From: Thermoplasmata archaeon
GTDB taxonomy: Archaea; Thermoplasmatota; E2; DHVEG-1
Reading direction: 5' to 3'
Length of the DNA: 33,465 nucleotides
Assembly (NCBI GenBank): GCA_020054475.1
Contig: JAHWGJ010000021.1
Coordinates: 1 to 33,465 of the forward strand
The position numbers were made by a program, and so were the translations under genes. Every line of letters begins with the position of its first letter. Position 1 is the stretch's first letter. The notes under the pieces were generated by a model, which saw only the letters and a program-made list of their open reading frames with translations, was not told the origin of the DNA and made no database searches. Of the stretch, positions 1 to 7,262 are shown one piece after another.

Positions 1-17
1 GCTACTAAATCCTCCAT
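1..17 (-). CDS. Possible first codons of a minus-strand gene leaving the window
   Basis: On the minus strand an ATG at 17-15 opens the frame M-E-D-L-V and runs off the left edge. A GGGAG Shine-Dalgarno-like stretch lies just upstream in that strand, around positions 23-28. Only five codons are visible, so the product cannot be named and the call rests entirely on the RBS plus ATG. Confidence 0.2.
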
Positions 18-107
18 ATTTTCTCCCGTCTATCAGAAATATTAATTTGAAATATTTTTTTATTTAAAAACAATTCTAAAAATAACGATTCTGTTATAAA
101 AAATCAG

Positions 108-130
108 TTAAATTTATATATTTGACTAAT
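108..130 (+). repeat. 23-bp direct repeat, left copy (contains a TATA-like box)
   Basis: Bases 108-130 are identical over 23 bases to 1607-1629, in the same orientation. The shared core reads TTATATATTTGACTAAT and includes a TTTATATA box (113-120) that would make a good archaeal TATA element. The two copies bracket the KAP NTPase gene exactly, so they could be a duplicated promoter segment, a recombination footprint or a target-site duplication. Confidence 0.75.
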
Positions 131-149
131 CAATAAAAGTTTATTAGTC
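124..149. repeat. Inverted repeat GACTAAT / ATTAGTC upstream of the KAP NTPase
   Basis: GACTAAT at 124-130 is the exact reverse complement of ATTAGTC at 143-149, with a 12-base loop. It begins inside the left direct repeat and lies where the 5' end of the NTPase transcript would be if the TATA-like box at 113-120 is used. It may be an operator, a leader hairpin or a mobile-element relic. Confidence 0.4.
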
Positions 150-205
150 GTTATTATTGCTATAATTAAAATACTATAAAATTATATTATATTTGGGAGG
201 TAAAT

Positions 206-1570
206 ATGAAATTATTATCAGATAATCCTATACTCAATTCTAAAGAAGATAAATTTGGTTTTTCCCAATATGTTGATATTCTAGAAGAATCAATTAGTGA
301 TACTGATTCCCTCCCTTTTACTATAGGGATTTTTGGGGAATGGGGAACTGGAAAAACAAGTTTAATGTTATTATTAAAAAAATTGTGCGAAAATAATGAC
401 TTTAAAACCGTGTGGTTTGACCCATGGAAATACGATAATAAAGAAGCATTATGGGCTGCAATTATTCAGTCAATTCTAATTGAAATAAATACTAATGGGA
501 AATCACCCAAACTGAAAAAAAATTCAAAAGACCTGTTAAAAAAACTTGCCTGGTTTTCAATTAAAGAAGGGATTTATACTATTACAGGCGGTATGATAAA
601 ACCAGATGATATTGATAAAATGAAAGAAAATATTAACAAAATATCAGATACCTTAATAGATTTCAATATTGATGAATATAACATTCTTAATAAATTTGAA
701 AATATTTTCTCAGAAATTGTAAATGAATATGTAGGTAAAAATGGTAGATTAATTGTATTTATTGACGATTTAGATAGATGCATACCTAAAAATGCAATAA
801 CGGTACTAGAATCTTTAAAATTATATTTAGATAATTCTAGATGTATATTTATTTTAGGAATGGATAGATCAATAATTGAGTTTGGAATTAATCACAAATA
901 TGGTGGAGTAATAAATTTATCTGGTAGAGAATATTTAGATAAAATTATTCAACTACCTTTTTTTATTCCACCAATAGAGTTTACCAAATTAAGAAATTTT
1001 TTAAGTAAGAAAACAAAGGCAGCTAATTATTCTGAACCTATTTGGTATTTATTAGAATATGGATTAGGTGGAAATCCAAGAAAAGCAAAAAGATTTGTAA
1101 ATTGTTTTTATATGATTCAAAAGGTGTTAAATAATCGAATTGTTAAAGAATTTGATGATGAACCAAAAGAAAATTTTGAAAATATCCCATATGATGATAA
1201 ATTATACTATTTAGCAAAAATATTAATCATTCAAATGAATTTTCCAGATTTTTATAATTTCTTAATTTACGATTCACTAGGTTGGACAAATTTTGAAAAA
1301 TTAATTAATAATCCACCAAAGGAAGGTTATGATAATTATTTTAAAGAAAATCCAGACTTAGAAAAGTTTTGGTATAACCGAGATTTTCATAGATTTATGA
1401 AAGATACACTTTGTGGAATAAATAATCTTCCAAAAGTGCCCAATTCATCTGCATTAAAGAGAATTATTCAATTAACTGGCATTGCAGAGAGTAAAAAATA
1501 TGTACCGCCTTGGCAGTCAGAGGGGGCGTATGTATCATCTCAAAAAGCTGAAACGATAACGGTTGGATAA
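206..1570 (+). CDS. KAP family P-loop NTPase
   Basis: A 454-residue STAND/KAP-type NTPase. Walker A is GEWGTGKT at residues 44-51 and Walker B is LIVFIDDLDR at about 182-191. Between them is the KAP signature VWFDPWKY (about 69-76) followed by EALWAAII. Many KAP proteins carry membrane helices between Walker A and B, but none is evident here, so this one looks cytoplasmic. The start is fixed by GGGAGG at 195-200, five bases before the ATG. KAP NTPases are frequent on mobile elements and in bacterial and archaeal defence loci; the exact role here is not known. It is bracketed by the 23-bp direct repeat and sits next to IS relics, suggesting acquisition as a unit. Family call is firm; function is not. 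Confidence 0.85.
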   Translation: MKLLSDNPILNSKEDKFGFSQYVDILEESISDTDSLPFTIGIFGEWGTGKTSLMLLLKKLCENNDFKTVWFDPWKYDNKEALWAAIIQSILIEINTNGKSPKLKKNSKDLLKKLAWFSIKEGIYTITGGMIKPDDIDKMKENINKISDTLIDFNIDEYNILNKFENIFSEIVNEYVGKNGRLIVFIDDLDRCIPKNAITVLESLKLYLDNSRCIFILGMDRSIIEFGINHKYGGVINLSGREYLDKIIQLPFFIPPIEFTKLRNFLSKKTKAANYSEPIWYLLEYGLGGNPRKAKRFVNCFYMIQKVLNNRIVKEFDDEPKENFENIPYDDKLYYLAKILIIQMNFPDFYNFLIYDSLGWTNFEKLINNPPKEGYDNYFKENPDLEKFWYNRDFHRFMKDTLCGINNLPKVPNSSALKRIIQLTGIAESKKYVPPWQSEGAYVSSQKAETITVG

Positions 1571-1606
1571 AATAATAATTAAACACTTATGTTTTATTAA
1601 AATGGA

Positions 1607-1629
1607 TTAAATTTATATATTTGACTAAT
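1607..1629 (+). repeat. 23-bp direct repeat, right copy
   Basis: Exact second copy of the repeat at 108-130, starting 37 bases after the KAP NTPase stop codon. It runs almost directly into the IS-end-like motif at 1632. The same TATA-like box is present, so this copy could also act as a promoter pointing toward the next plus-strand gene. Confidence 0.75.
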
Positions 1630-1631
1630 TA

Positions 1632-1655
1632 GGTTCTGACTAACGAGTCTAACCC
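1632..1655 (+). repeat. IS-end-like motif GGTTCTGACTAACGAG
   Basis: By hand alignment, this 24-base stretch matches 4648-4671 at 19 of 24 positions in the same orientation, and a looser copy begins at 1718 (GGTTCTGTGTAACGTGAG). The copies bound the segment that ends in the truncated transposase, so they are most simply read as decayed ends of related insertion sequences. No matching opposite-orientation end was found for certain. Confidence 0.45.
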
Positions 1656-1659
1656 ACAG

Positions 1660-1678
1660 ATGGGCCTTGCCCATGGGC
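1660..1678. repeat. GC-rich hairpin / palindrome between genes
   Basis: ATGGGC (1660-1665) pairs with GCCCAT (1669-1674) around a CTT loop, and GCCCATGGGC (1669-1678) is itself a 10-base palindrome. In such A+T-rich DNA this is a conspicuous GC island. It lies in the 253-base gap between the KAP gene and the membrane protein, next to IS-end-like motifs, so it could be a terminator-like hairpin or part of a transposon end. Confidence 0.5.
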
Positions 1679-1717
1679 TACTATTTCATTTCATATAATA
1701 TAAAGTTAACTATTTTT

Positions 1718-1740
1718 GGTTCTGTGTAACGTGAGTTTGG
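1718..1740 (+). repeat. Second IS-end-like motif GGTTCTGTGTAACGTGAG
   Basis: A looser relative of the motifs at 1632 and 4648, in the same direction. The bases that follow (CTTAGTTTGTGAAATCTAG) also resemble those that follow the 4648 copy (CTAATTTTGTGAAGTTTG), which supports a shared origin as an element end. Confidence 0.4.
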
Positions 1741-1823
1741 GAAACTTAGTTTGTGAAATCTAGTTTGATTTGGAAAAAAGAATAATTATATATTAATATT
1801 TGATAGTAATATGTATTAGTGAT

Positions 1824-2441
1824 ATGATTATTAGTAAGGATGAATATGAATCATTGAATAATAAAATTAAAAATTATGAACAAGTTATTGATAAATTCAC
1901 AGATATAATTAGTGAAATTAATTTATTAAAAAAACCAAAAAAGAAAATTATTATTCATTTTTTATACTTGGTTTTTTCATTTTTAGTTGCTGTACTTTTA
2001 ATAATAATTACAGATTATTTAAACTCCACGGCAGGTATTTTTATGATTATTTTTTCGTTAACAGTTTTTTTCATATTATATGCTTTATATTTTCCAATTT
2101 TTGTAATTTCTATGATAAGATTGTTAATAAGATTTTTTTATAAAAATAATTATGATAAACAGGAATATCCACAATTTCCAAAATCATTTAAAAATAAGGA
2201 TGGTAAAATATTTAATATTGAACAATTTTTTAGTGGAATATTATTAGATAAAACTCATTTTTCTCGTGAAGAAATAAAAATGTTTACTTATACTAATTGT
2301 TTATCAATTTTTTCAGGTATTATAATATATTTTATTTTTATTATATCTGATTTAGATTTTATTTCAAAATCATTTCTTATTATATATCTAATAGGAGTAT
2401 TTATTATTACAATTATATTAATAACTAATAGATTAAACTAA
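1824..2441 (+). CDS. Small membrane protein of unknown function, four predicted helices
   Basis: About 205 residues from the ATG at 1824; a TTG eight codons upstream (1800) is an alternative start and no clear Shine-Dalgarno site decides between them. A charged N-terminal stretch of about 40 residues (MIISKDEYESLNNKIKNYEQ and on) is likely helical. It is followed by a pair of long hydrophobic helices, a soluble middle of about 60 residues rich in K, N, F and Q, and a second helix pair at the C terminus. I do not recognise a family. It lies between the KAP NTPase and the nucleoside-deoxyribosyltransferase-like gene in the accessory segment; membrane proteins of this kind often partner with soluble NTPases or effectors, but nothing in the sequence proves that here. 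Confidence 0.6.
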   Translation: MIISKDEYESLNNKIKNYEQVIDKFTDIISEINLLKKPKKKIIIHFLYLVFSFLVAVLLIIITDYLNSTAGIFMIIFSLTVFFILYALYFPIFVISMIRLLIRFFYKNNYDKQEYPQFPKSFKNKDGKIFNIEQFFSGILLDKTHFSREEIKMFTYTNCLSIFSGIIIYFIFIISDLDFISKSFLIIYLIGVFIITIILITNRLN

Positions 2442-2530
2442 TAATTTCTATCTTTAAAAAACCATCTTTTTATATAATATTATTCAAAATCAATAGTTCC
2501 AATAGCCTATATAATAAACATTTTAAACAT

Positions 2531-2542
2531 GATAACGTTATC
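2531..2542. promoter_or_regulatory. Perfect 12-bp palindrome GATAACGTTATC, possible operator
   Basis: The 12-base sequence is its own reverse complement and lies about 55 bases ahead of the start at 2597. A second CGTTAT half-site follows at 2549-2554, giving an alternative ATAACG/CGTTAT hairpin. Its place in front of a small gene fits a repressor site, but no regulator is encoded next to it. Confidence 0.35.
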
Positions 2543-2596
2543 TCTCTTCGTTATAATAGATGAGGGATTGATATAAAATTAAAAAACAGGGGATTA

Positions 2597-2878
2597 TTGA
2601 AAAATTTAATTAAATTAATTAGACACGATGCTGAAATATTTGGTGGAGTTTCGGATTATTTTTATGATAAAAAAGAACAAGATGATTTAATATCTTGTAT
2701 GATAAACGAAAAAAAAATTCCTGATTATTATTATTTAGAAATAAAAAAATTAGTTGAACTTCATGGTTCAGATTTATTGTCACATGAAGAAAGAATACCT
2801 ATTTATGAATTATTTGAAGAAGAATCCGATTTGCTAAATAACAAAAACGGTCAAATATGCGTAAATTACAAAGTATAA
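2597..2878 (+). CDS. Small hypothetical protein, 93 residues
   Basis: The frame starts at a TTG with AGGGGA at 2588-2593 a few bases upstream, which favours this start. The protein is acidic and soluble, with no signal peptide or membrane segment; the N-terminal third reads MKNLIKLIRHDAEIFGGVSD and the C-terminal half is rich in E, L and D. It has no motif I recognise. It sits 21 bases from the end of the convergent nucleoside-deoxyribosyltransferase-like gene within the accessory segment. It could be a small regulator, an antitoxin-like partner or a gene fragment; none of these is demonstrated. Confidence 0.45.
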   Translation: MKNLIKLIRHDAEIFGGVSDYFYDKKEQDDLISCMINEKKIPDYYYLEIKKLVELHGSDLLSHEERIPIYELFEEESDLLNNKNGQICVNYKV

Positions 2879-2898
2879 TTTAAGAAGATGATTTATAT

Positions 2899-3738
2899 TT
2901 ATTTGATTGGTTTCTTACAATAGTAATTCCAAAAGGTTTCTCGTAAAAGAATGTTGTCTGTTTGAATTCTAACAATAGAGCCAGTTAAGCACTCTTTCAA
3001 TCTAAAAAATCCATTTTTTACTCGTTCTAATTCATATTCCATATTATTTGTCAAAATTCTGTATAATATTTCTTTAACATCATCAATTTTATCGGTTACA
3101 ATTGCACCAACAGCAACTCCATTTTCAAAATTAATAAGTCGACTCAATGGATGTATATCTCTATAGAATGTCAATTTTTCAGAATTGCAATAAAAAATAA
3201 CAGGTTTTCCTAAACTTAATGCCATTGCAGCTTCAGCATCTTTTCCATAACTACTTCCATCCCCTGCACAATATACCAATACCTTTGCAGTTTTTACCAT
3301 CAAGCATTCAATCAATCCTTTATCTTCGTGACCTTCTGCCGCACTCATTGTTGGATCGAAATATCTGATGTTTAACTCTTGTAATTTCTTAAAAGAAAAA
3401 ACATTATTGCAAAAATCTGCCATTTTTAAGAAATCATTTTTATTTCCCATACTTGTTGCAACATAAACATCTAAATCATTAACCATTGATAAATAATATT
3501 TTGTATTTCTTGAGGCCGATTTTCTCGCCTTCAAAAATTCATTTTCTATTGGCGTAACAATAGAAGTAATATCCTCTTTTGATTTTACCCCCCTATTTAT
3601 AATATCAACAGCTGAAAACTCAAATTCGTCTTTCTTCTTTTTATATTCATTTCTTAGATAATTATCACTCAATAAATCCTTTATTTTTAATTTTTTACTA
3701 CTATTACTCTTTTCATATTCGTCCCAAGAATCTAACAA
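2899..3738 (-). CDS. Nucleoside 2-deoxyribosyltransferase-like domain protein, probably N-terminally truncated
   Basis: A 279-residue product with a Rossmann-like nucleotide-binding domain: DLDVYVATSMG (about 88-98), YFDPTMSAAEGHEDKG (126-141), VLVYCAGDGSSYGKDAEAAM (153-172) and ALSLGKPVIFY (173-183). The Glu in KDAEAAMALSLGKP is placed like the catalytic Glu of nucleoside 2-deoxyribosyltransferases; the same superfamily includes TIR/SLOG-type NAD- or nucleotide-cleaving effectors of defence systems. The TTG start has no Shine-Dalgarno site. The reading frame stays open upstream to about 3876, well into the antisense of the transposase fragment, with protein-like codons such as KPPLKQC just before the TTG. 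The native N terminus was therefore probably lost when the IS piece arrived. Domain call moderate; biological role inferred. Confidence 0.65.
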   Translation of the reverse strand: MLDSWDEYEKSNSSKKLKIKDLLSDNYLRNEYKKKKDEFEFSAVDIINRGVKSKEDITSIVTPIENEFLKARKSASRNTKYYLSMVNDLDVYVATSMGNKNDFLKMADFCNNVFSFKKLQELNIRYFDPTMSAAEGHEDKGLIECLMVKTAKVLVYCAGDGSSYGKDAEAAMALSLGKPVIFYCNSEKLTFYRDIHPLSRLINFENGVAVGAIVTDKIDDVKEILYRILTNNMEYELERVKNGFFRLKECLTGSIVRIQTDNILLRETFWNYYCKKPIK

Positions 3739-3775
3739 ACATTGTTTTAAAGGTGGTTTTTTTATATCATATGAT

Positions 3776-4609
3776 TTGCACGCTTGTTCTGCAATAAGAT
3801 ACCTGAATTTTTTATCAAGAAGAAGTATATCTGATATAAGGTTTGCACAGCGAGCTGGATACCTAAACAGTGTGCCTCATTTCAACTCAGTCTTAAATTA
3901 CTTGAATGATTATAAAATGAAATCACGATTAAACAAACTCATAACGAGATCTGCATTACCACTTAAAGAAGTTGAAAGACATTTTTCTATTGACTCAACA
4001 GGTTTTAGTACGATAAATTTTGAAAGATGGCTTGACATTAAACACGATATTATGAAGATACGAAGTTTCAAGAAGGCGCATATTCAAATCGGTGCAAAAA
4101 CAAATGTAATAACAGCTATACATGTAGATGAGGGATACAGTTCAGATTCAAAGATAATGCCGCAACTTGTGAAACGGACAGCAGAGAACTTCATAATGGA
4201 GGAAGTGAGCGCTGATAAGGCATATAGCTCTAGAAAGAACCTTCAGATAATCTTTAACCATGGGGCAATACCATATATCCCATTCAAGAAAAATGCACGT
4301 GCAAAAGCTAAAGGATGTGCTATTTGGAACGCTATGTTCAATTATTATAAATATGGGGCTAATGATTTCTATAATCATTATCATCTTCGTTCAAATGTTG
4401 AGACAACATTCAGCATGATTAAAAAGAAGCTAGGGACAAGTCTACGAACAAAAAACGATATTGCACAGGTTAACGAGATTCTATGTAAGGCACTGTGTCA
4501 TAATATCATCGTACTTATTCATGAGATCTTCGAACTTGGAATCCATGTTGATTTCAGTGATGTCTCACCTGAATGGATTAGTTATTGTGCAGAAAATGAA
4601 AACATATAG
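3776..4609 (+). CDS. DDE transposase (IS5/IS1182-like), N-terminally truncated
   Basis: The 277 visible residues match the central and C-terminal parts of the transposase family with PHFNSVLNYL, FSIDSTGF, EVSADKAYSSR and HLRSNVETTFSMIKKKLG. The three DDE residues are recognisable: Asp73 (SIDSTGF), Asp147 (SADKAY) and Glu209 (SNVETTF). The C-terminal LCHNIIVLIHE is also typical. Family members carry an N-terminal region of roughly 100 or more residues before the SRRSISDIRFA block; here it is absent. The frame remains open upstream through 3722 with no credible start, and the given TTG has no RBS. The catalytic core is intact, but the gene is very probably non-functional alone. Confidence 0.8.
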   Translation: MHACSAIRYLNFLSRRSISDIRFAQRAGYLNSVPHFNSVLNYLNDYKMKSRLNKLITRSALPLKEVERHFSIDSTGFSTINFERWLDIKHDIMKIRSFKKAHIQIGAKTNVITAIHVDEGYSSDSKIMPQLVKRTAENFIMEEVSADKAYSSRKNLQIIFNHGAIPYIPFKKNARAKAKGCAIWNAMFNYYKYGANDFYNHYHLRSNVETTFSMIKKKLGTSLRTKNDIAQVNEILCKALCHNIIVLIHEIFELGIHVDFSDVSPEWISYCAENENI

Positions 4610-4647
4610 TTATTATGCAAAGCCTATAATGATTATGAGAATAACTT

Positions 4648-4671
4648 GGGTCTGACTAAAGAGTGAAGCCC
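4648..4671 (+). repeat. IS-end-like motif GGGTCTGACTAAAGAGTG
   Basis: This motif lies 38 bases past the transposase stop and aligns with the 24 bases at 1632-1655 at 19 positions. It is in the same orientation as the 1632 copy, which is unusual for a simple inverted-repeat IS and suggests several nested or rearranged elements. Confidence 0.45.
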
Positions 4672-4741
4672 TAATTTTGTGAAGTTTGTTATCAATAATA
4701 TTAATATATTTGTATTTTCAAAAATTAATACACTCTCATAA

Positions 4742-5767
4742 TCAATGCAATGATTTAGGTATTCTATTAATCATTAAATTCCATGATGTATTAACTAAAT
4801 TTTTATTTAAATTACATAGTTTATCACATAAAAATAAAAATGATTTTCCAATTATATCCCATTTAATAAACATTTTTTTTGCATAATAGGGATATTTATA
4901 AAATCTGTTTTTTGCTATACATTTTCCAGCAAGATCTCCGCTTAATAATGCACGATAAATTCCTTGCCCTTGAAATGGAAAACAACCAACACCGGCATCT
5001 CCAACAAATAATATATTTTTATATTTTAAAGGATATTGTAATCCCATTGGAATCATGCCTCCAATTTCATATTGAATTGTCCCATTTATTGAATTTTCTA
5101 ATTTAAAGGTCTCTAATTTTTTTTTTAAATTAATATTATCACTTTTAATCTTATTTATATTGTAAAGGCCATATCCTACATTAATTTCTTTTTTAATTGG
5201 ATCTCTTGGAAAAATCCAATAATATCCTAATTCATTTGTATATTGTATTTTTATTGTATCATTAATAAAATTATTTGAATTTGATATTGTTTGTTGATAA
5301 CCTATACCTTTTATTCCTCTATTTAGTCGATATTTTATTTTAAAAATACTTGGGCATCCTGAAGCATCTATAATATAATCTCCGTTTAATTGATTTTTTT
5401 CTTTTATTTTGTTATTTGAAAAAATGTTTACACCTAATTGTTCTGCTTTTTTAGATAATTGACATATAAATTCTGGTCTGTTTAAAATAAAAGAATTTTT
5501 TGTTATTTCATCTTGAAATTGAAATAGTTTATTATCAGTTCTAACTATAGCATTTTTTATAACATTATAATAACTTTTTTTTTCCGGAATCCATTTACTC
5601 CATTCTTTTTCAATGCTATGTGCTTCACCACATTTTTTACCTTCATAGTTATATCCAATTTCTTTATTTTTTTCATAAATATTGACATGAATTTTTTTAT
5701 TATTCTCTTTTAAAGAAATAGCTGATGCAAATCCACTTATTCCTCCTCCTACAATGTCAATTTTCAT
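4742..5767 (-). CDS. Geranylgeranyl reductase family FAD-dependent oxidoreductase
   Basis: A 341-residue flavoprotein. The N-terminal FAD-binding motif is GGGISG (residues 7-12), followed by the GGR hallmark KKCGEAHS with Cys46, the substrate-side motif YYWIFPR (182-188) and the second FAD motif FVGDAGVGCFPFQGQGI (254-270). Members of this family saturate the isoprenoid double bonds of archaeal ether lipids such as digeranylgeranylglycerophospholipid, at the inner membrane face. The protein is shorter than typical GGRs of about 390-400 residues, mainly at the C terminus, so a related flavoprotein reductase with another isoprenoid substrate is possible. It stands alone on the minus strand, just outside the accessory segment, and a Tes-like lipid enzyme is encoded elsewhere in the window. 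Confidence 0.8.
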   Translation of the reverse strand: MKIDIVGGGISGFASAISLKENNKKIHVNIYEKNKEIGYNYEGKKCGEAHSIEKEWSKWIPEKKSYYNVIKNAIVRTDNKLFQFQDEITKNSFILNRPEFICQLSKKAEQLGVNIFSNNKIKEKNQLNGDYIIDASGCPSIFKIKYRLNRGIKGIGYQQTISNSNNFINDTIKIQYTNELGYYWIFPRDPIKKEINVGYGLYNINKIKSDNINLKKKLETFKLENSINGTIQYEIGGMIPMGLQYPLKYKNILFVGDAGVGCFPFQGQGIYRALLSGDLAGKCIAKNRFYKYPYYAKKMFIKWDIIGKSFLFLCDKLCNLNKNLVNTSWNLMINRIPKSLH

Positions 5768-5821
5768 ATAATCTATTATATTGTATGTTTTTATTTTATA
5801 TTATATTTCTAATATTACATT

Positions 5822-7165
5822 TTAATATTCTTGAAATGCTTTATATGCAAGATATGTAGAATAAATATCTGCTTTACTGGTTACTTCAAAAGGTGAATGC
5901 ATTGATAATACAGGTGTGCCGAGATCAATCACCTCCATGCCTAATCTTGAATAATATTTTGCAACTGTTCCTCCTCCACCTTTATCGACTTTTCCTAATT
6001 CACCTGTTTGCCATGGTATTTTCATTTTGTTTAATAGCGTTCTTATCTCTGAAACATATTCTGCAGAAGCATCATTAGCAGAATACTTACCTCCATGTCC
6101 TGTAAATTTAGACATTGCCACTCCATTTCCCAGTGAGGCTGAATTTTTTAACTCAAAAACTTCAGTATAATTTGGAGTTACAGCTGCATCAACATCTGCA
6201 GAAATAACCTTAGATTTCAACAATACACTATCTATATCTATTTTTGGATCAAGGTTTTTTATTATTGATCTTAAAAAAGATGCTGACTGAGCAGAAGTTG
6301 CACCTTCACTACCAATTTCCTCTTTATCAACAAATAGAGAAATCGCAGTATATTTTGAATTTTTTATATTTAGGATAGATTTTAATGAGCAAAATACACA
6401 AGCCCTATCATCCTGGCCATATGATCCTATTAATGATTTATCAAAACCTATATCTCTTGCTTTGAAAGCAGGAACTGCTTCCAGTTCTGCTGAAATAAAA
6501 TCCTCTTCTATTATCCCATAGTCATCATTTAATTTTTTTAGTATTGCTTTTTTAATATTATCTTTATCATCATCTTTAATAGGTATACTTCCAATAGCAA
6601 TATCTAAATTTTCACCTTTAATAGCATCATTCATTTTTTTTGTATCTTGAATATCATGAGATAGATGAGGCAATATATCTGGGACTTGAAAAACGGGGTC
6701 ATTTTCATCTTCACCTATAGAAAAATGTATTTTTGAGCCATCTTTTTTTATTATGATTCCATGAAGAGCAAGTGGGATTGTAAGCCATTGAAATTTTTTA
6801 ATTCCACCATAATAATGAGTTTCAAAAAGTGCAAGATTACTGTCCTTATCTTCAAACAAAGGTACTTGTTTTAAATCTAATCTAGGAGAATCAACATGAG
6901 ATATCACAATACGTAATCCTTCAGATATTGGCTTTTCGCCTTTAACAATGATAGCGGCACATGAGTTTTTATTTAAAAATATTTTTTTATTTTTTTTATT
7001 AGCACATTTCAAAATTTCTTTTATTGCTTCTCTCTCAGTTTTTGAATTATTTAAAAAAGATTTATACTCATCAGCAAAAATAAATATTTGTTCGGTTTGA
7101 GTTTTATTAAAAATATTCCATGCAGACTTTTTATTGTAACTAAATTTATCGATTTTTTTTGCCAT
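5822..7165 (-). CDS. M18 family aminopeptidase
   Basis: A 447-residue cytosolic dinuclear-zinc aminopeptidase. Expected metal ligands and catalytic residues are all visible: His90 in RIVISHVDSPR, Asp252 in GQDDRACVF, the Glu pair 282-283 in DKEEIGSEG, Asp324 in SADVDAAV and His423 in LSMHSPFE. Length and motif order fit the M18 branch, which removes N-terminal acidic or hydrophobic residues from peptides and forms large tetrahedral assemblies. A role in finishing the breakdown of imported peptides fits the many other peptidases in the window. The gene lies between the GGR-like gene and the PKD protein on the same strand, with separate intergenic gaps, so probably its own transcript. Confidence 0.92.
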   Translation of the reverse strand: MAKKIDKFSYNKKSAWNIFNKTQTEQIFIFADEYKSFLNNSKTEREAIKEILKCANKKNKKIFLNKNSCAAIIVKGEKPISEGLRIVISHVDSPRLDLKQVPLFEDKDSNLALFETHYYGGIKKFQWLTIPLALHGIIIKKDGSKIHFSIGEDENDPVFQVPDILPHLSHDIQDTKKMNDAIKGENLDIAIGSIPIKDDDKDNIKKAILKKLNDDYGIIEEDFISAELEAVPAFKARDIGFDKSLIGSYGQDDRACVFCSLKSILNIKNSKYTAISLFVDKEEIGSEGATSAQSASFLRSIIKNLDPKIDIDSVLLKSKVISADVDAAVTPNYTEVFELKNSASLGNGVAMSKFTGHGGKYSANDASAEYVSEIRTLLNKMKIPWQTGELGKVDKGGGGTVAKYYSRLGMEVIDLGTPVLSMHSPFEVTSKADIYSTYLAYKAFQEY

Positions 7166-7262
7166 ATATATGCCTCAAATTACGCTATATCATAAGATAA
7201 TAAAAAGATAACTATAAAAATGAAATAAAAAAAAATTGAAAAAATATTAGATTAATATATTA

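Larger units (their letters stand above)
3740..4671 (+). mobile_element. Insertion-sequence remnant, left side deleted
   Basis: This stretch comprises the truncated DDE transposase gene and an end-like motif at 4648-4671. The left boundary falls somewhere near 3740-3790, where the transposase frame and the minus-strand gene run into each other. The left end and the first part of the transposase are missing. The exact limits are estimates. Confidence 0.55.

Noticed and set aside
4686-5106. Plus-strand short frames past the transposase as extra IS genes
   Set aside because: They overlap the convincing GGR-like gene on the minus strand and give hydrophobic, motif-free products typical of antisense A+T-rich DNA.
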